From Micromonospora violae (GTDB lineage: Bacteria > Actinomycetota > Actinomycetes > Mycobacteriales > Micromonosporaceae), in assembly GCF_004217135.1 (NCBI RefSeq), contig NZ_SHKK01000001.1:1364001-1428000 (forward strand): DNA of 64,000 bases, read 5' to 3'. Position 1 is the first letter of the stretch. Each line of letters starts with the position of its first letter. Position numbers and translations under genes: made by a program. This document shows positions 62,264 to 64,000 of this stretch, one piece after another. The notes beneath the pieces are model-generated. The model searched no databases. It worked only from the letters and a program-made list of their open reading frames with translations, and was not told where the DNA came from.

Positions 62264-62926
62264 TTGGACGGTACTGATCCTGACCGGGTGGTTCGGTTGG
62301 CCGTGGCCGAGGCGCTGGCCCGAGTGGCGGACGAGGACAGCCTGGGTCTGGGGGAGGGGGACGTGCTGGAAGGGCTCGGGCGTGGGCTGCGTCAGGTACT
62401 GCGCCGTGCCCTCGACAACCAGGTGCCGCTGACCACCCCGCACTTCGTCGACCTCTGCCGCGACCTGGGTCTGAACCGTGACGCCTTCGACCTGCTGGGG
62501 CACTACCTGATGACCGCGTTGCTGGCCCAGCACGTGGGGCCGGACGCCCTGATCCGGGTCGGGGTGCTCTTCGGCACCGTCGGGCGTTACCTGCCGGGCG
62601 CCCGTCCGCTGGCCCACCGCAACCAGGGCCCCGTGTCCCGGCGTCGCGATGTGCGCTCGGACAACAGCGTCGTCGGCCGGTACCGCCGGGCCAAGCTGCC
62701 GGAGCACCTCCCCAACCCGCCGAGTTGGACCTGCACCGGATGCGGCCGCGAGTGGCCCTGCGCCACCAAGCAGAGCCAACTGCTCGCCGAGTTCGGTGGC
62801 GCACGCGCCTCCCTCGCGGTCTATCTCGGCTCCTGCCTCGTCGCCGCCGCCCAGGATTTGCCCACGCTGCCGCTGCCCCGGGCCCGGCTCCGCTTCCTGG
62901 GCTGGCTGCCCCGCGCCCGGCTCTGA
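62264..62926 (+). CDS. Actinobacterial protein with CxxCGxxWPC motif
   Basis: A 220-aa protein of unknown function, starting at TTG 62264 after GGAGGGGGG. The N-terminal half is helical (VVRLAVAEALARVADED...FVDLCRDLGLNRDAFDLLGHYLMTALL). An internal Arg-rich segment precedes WTCTGCGREWPCATKQSQLLAEFGGARASLAVYLGSCLVAAAQDLP. The CTGCGREWPC arrangement recurs in many short actinobacterial proteins and looks like a metal or Fe-S site. No enzyme motif is seen. A terminator follows the stop. Confidence 0.7.
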   Translation: MDGTDPDRVVRLAVAEALARVADEDSLGLGEGDVLEGLGRGLRQVLRRALDNQVPLTTPHFVDLCRDLGLNRDAFDLLGHYLMTALLAQHVGPDALIRVGVLFGTVGRYLPGARPLAHRNQGPVSRRRDVRSDNSVVGRYRRAKLPEHLPNPPSWTCTGCGREWPCATKQSQLLAEFGGARASLAVYLGSCLVAAAQDLPTLPLPRARLRFLGWLPRARL

Positions 62927-62955
62927 CCGGGCCGCCGGCCCCGCGCGCGGCCCGG
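62927..62955 (+). terminator. GC-rich hairpin terminator
   Basis: CCGGGCCGC (62927-62935) pairs with GCGGCCCGG (62947-62955) around an 11-nt loop, directly after the TGA of the preceding gene. Confidence 0.6.
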
Positions 62956-63145
62956 CCGGGGCCTGGTCCGGACGGCGCACTCCACGCGAGTCACGAGGTG
63001 ACCCACCGCTGCCCCGCCCGGCGCTGCCCACAGGACGGGGCAGGGTGTTCATCGCTAGCACCGGTCGCGTTCGGCGGCTGTTCACTGCCCTCTCCGAGGC
63101 TCCTTCATCGAAAGAGCATTCGCTTGATCGAGGAAAGGCTCTCAG

Positions 63146-64000
63146 GTGAGAGACAAGCATTCCGAAGAGACCGAGCACGCGCAGCTGTCCCGGCGCAAGC
63201 TGGTCAAGTACGCGGGTGTCGGTGCGACGCTGGCCGCCGCCAGCCCACTGATCGGTGGCGGCGCGGCCTGGGCCGACGAGGAGCGCCGACCCGGCGACGA
63301 CAAGGACGACCGGGGGAACACGAAGAACCGGGCGTGGCGTGCGGGCGACCACCACATCCACTCCGAGTACAGCGGTGAGTTCGACACCACCAAGTCGCCG
63401 GTCGTCTTCCACAAGGGCGCGGACGCGGTCTACCCGATCGTCACCAACGCGATCATGGCGAAGCACTTCGGTCTGACCTGGGCGATGTGCACCGACCACG
63501 GTGGACCGACCCACTCGAAGGTGAACATCGAGCAGGCGTACCCCGACCTGCTGCGGTCCCGCAAGCTGGTCCCCGAGGTGCTCCAGTTCTGGGGCATGGA
63601 GTTCGACGCGCCCGCGCTGGACCACCACACGCTGATGATCCCGCGCCACGACGACGAGGCGAAGCAGCTCTTCGAGTTGGAGAGCCGGTTCGCCAAGTAC
63701 GACGCGTTCCCAACCGACCCGGCGCGCGACACCGAGGCCAAGATGGTCGAGTTCCTCAAGGTCGCCCGGGGCATGCCGCACAAGCCGCTGGTGATCGCCC
63801 ACCACGCGTCCCGTTCGGCGCCCGGTCTCGGTGTCTACGGTCAGGACACCCCGCGCGAGTTCCGCAACGGCAACAACGCCGCGCCGGACGTCTACATCGG
63901 CTTCGAGGGCGCCCCCGGCCACCAGGCCGGCCCGCTCAACGGTGGCGCGCGGGGCGGGTACGGCAACCACCCCACCTACGGTGGCTTCGACCAGATGACC
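63146..64000 (+). CDS. Tat-exported PHP-type metal phosphoesterase, partial
   Basis: The frame opens at a GTG (63146) and runs uninterrupted to the window end (285 codons). The N-terminus has a Tat signal (LSRRKLVKYAGVGATLAAAS) ending at AAWADEE. Then HHIHSEYSGEFDT is the first PHP metal motif (HxH), MCTDHGGPTHSKV the second, FWGMEFDAPALDHHTLMIP supplies Glu and His, and VIAHHASRSAP another His pair. PHP proteins are trinuclear-metal phosphoesterases or phosphatases; the extracellular form may scavenge phosphate from organic esters. A GAGGAAAGG stretch lies upstream of the start. The C-terminal end is outside the window. Confidence 0.88.
   Translation, partial: MRDKHSEETEHAQLSRRKLVKYAGVGATLAAASPLIGGGAAWADEERRPGDDKDDRGNTKNRAWRAGDHHIHSEYSGEFDTTKSPVVFHKGADAVYPIVTNAIMAKHFGLTWAMCTDHGGPTHSKVNIEQAYPDLLRSRKLVPEVLQFWGMEFDAPALDHHTLMIPRHDDEAKQLFELESRFAKYDAFPTDPARDTEAKMVEFLKVARGMPHKPLVIAHHASRSAPGLGVYGQDTPREFRNGNNAAPDVYIGFEGAPGHQAGPLNGGARGGYGNHPTYGGFDQMT

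Overview
The window is high-GC DNA with strong G/C third-position bias, GTG starts, many ATGA/GTGA stop-start overlaps, Tat and Sec secreted hydrolases and a Scr1-type HTH regulator. This points to a filamentous actinomycete, most likely a Micromonospora-type member of Micromonosporaceae (inference from style and gene content; no 16S or other marker is present). No tRNA, rRNA, CRISPR array, insertion sequence or replication origin was recognised.

Layout. 1-6.8 kb: cut-off HTH regulator, cytochrome P450, a repeat-rich 0.8 kb gap, secreted GH2 glycosidase with an AbfB domain, secreted trypsin, pyridoxal kinase. 6.8-12.3 kb: a tightly overlapped minus-strand operon of a DUF559-like nuclease, a winged-helix protein and a double-ATPase HerA/FtsK-like protein, followed by a small ABM monooxygenase; it is built like a defence or DNA-processing module. 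12.3-14.7 kb: a frameshifted WGR/propeller gene and a formamidase-family gene. 14.8-23.2 kb: a polymer-degradation island (CE4 deacetylase with a cellulose-binding domain, GH19 chitinase, giant GH92 mannosidase). 23.2-26.5 kb: DUF2269-like membrane protein, DesK/NarL-type two-component pair, remnant of a histidine phosphatase.

26.6-33.9 kb: an L-fucose-type oxidative catabolic locus (sugar ABC transporter, aldose dehydrogenase, L-fuconate dehydratase, GntR/FCD repressor). Its lactonase is visibly broken by frameshifts, and two matching LacI-style operators flank the remnant. 33.9-38.9 kb: NrdR box and cobalamin riboswitch ahead of class Ia ribonucleotide reductase nrdAB, then a MerR regulator fused to a peroxiredoxin-like domain that has lost its cysteines. 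39-42 kb: enolase, DksA/TraR zinc-finger protein, TetR regulator and its DUF1330 target sharing one operator. 42-46.3 kb: an acyl-CoA-dehydrogenase/PBP-fold/diiron cassette of unknown chemistry and a voltage-gated cation channel.

46.5-58.2 kb is the most unusual part: an HD-TIR fusion, a HAD hydrolase and a RipA-like membrane protein lie beside a seven-gene translationally coupled operon (52-aa peptide, helical unknown, PEP-synthase-like phosphotransferase, RtcB-like protein, class III aminotransferase, amidohydrolase, unknown) ending at a TetR gene. I know no described pathway with this composition. 58.2-64 kb: GNAT, QorB/HxlR quinone-reductase pair, DUF6624 lipoprotein, AraC regulator, an actinobacterial Cys-motif protein, and the start of a Tat-exported PHP-type phosphoesterase cut by the window end.
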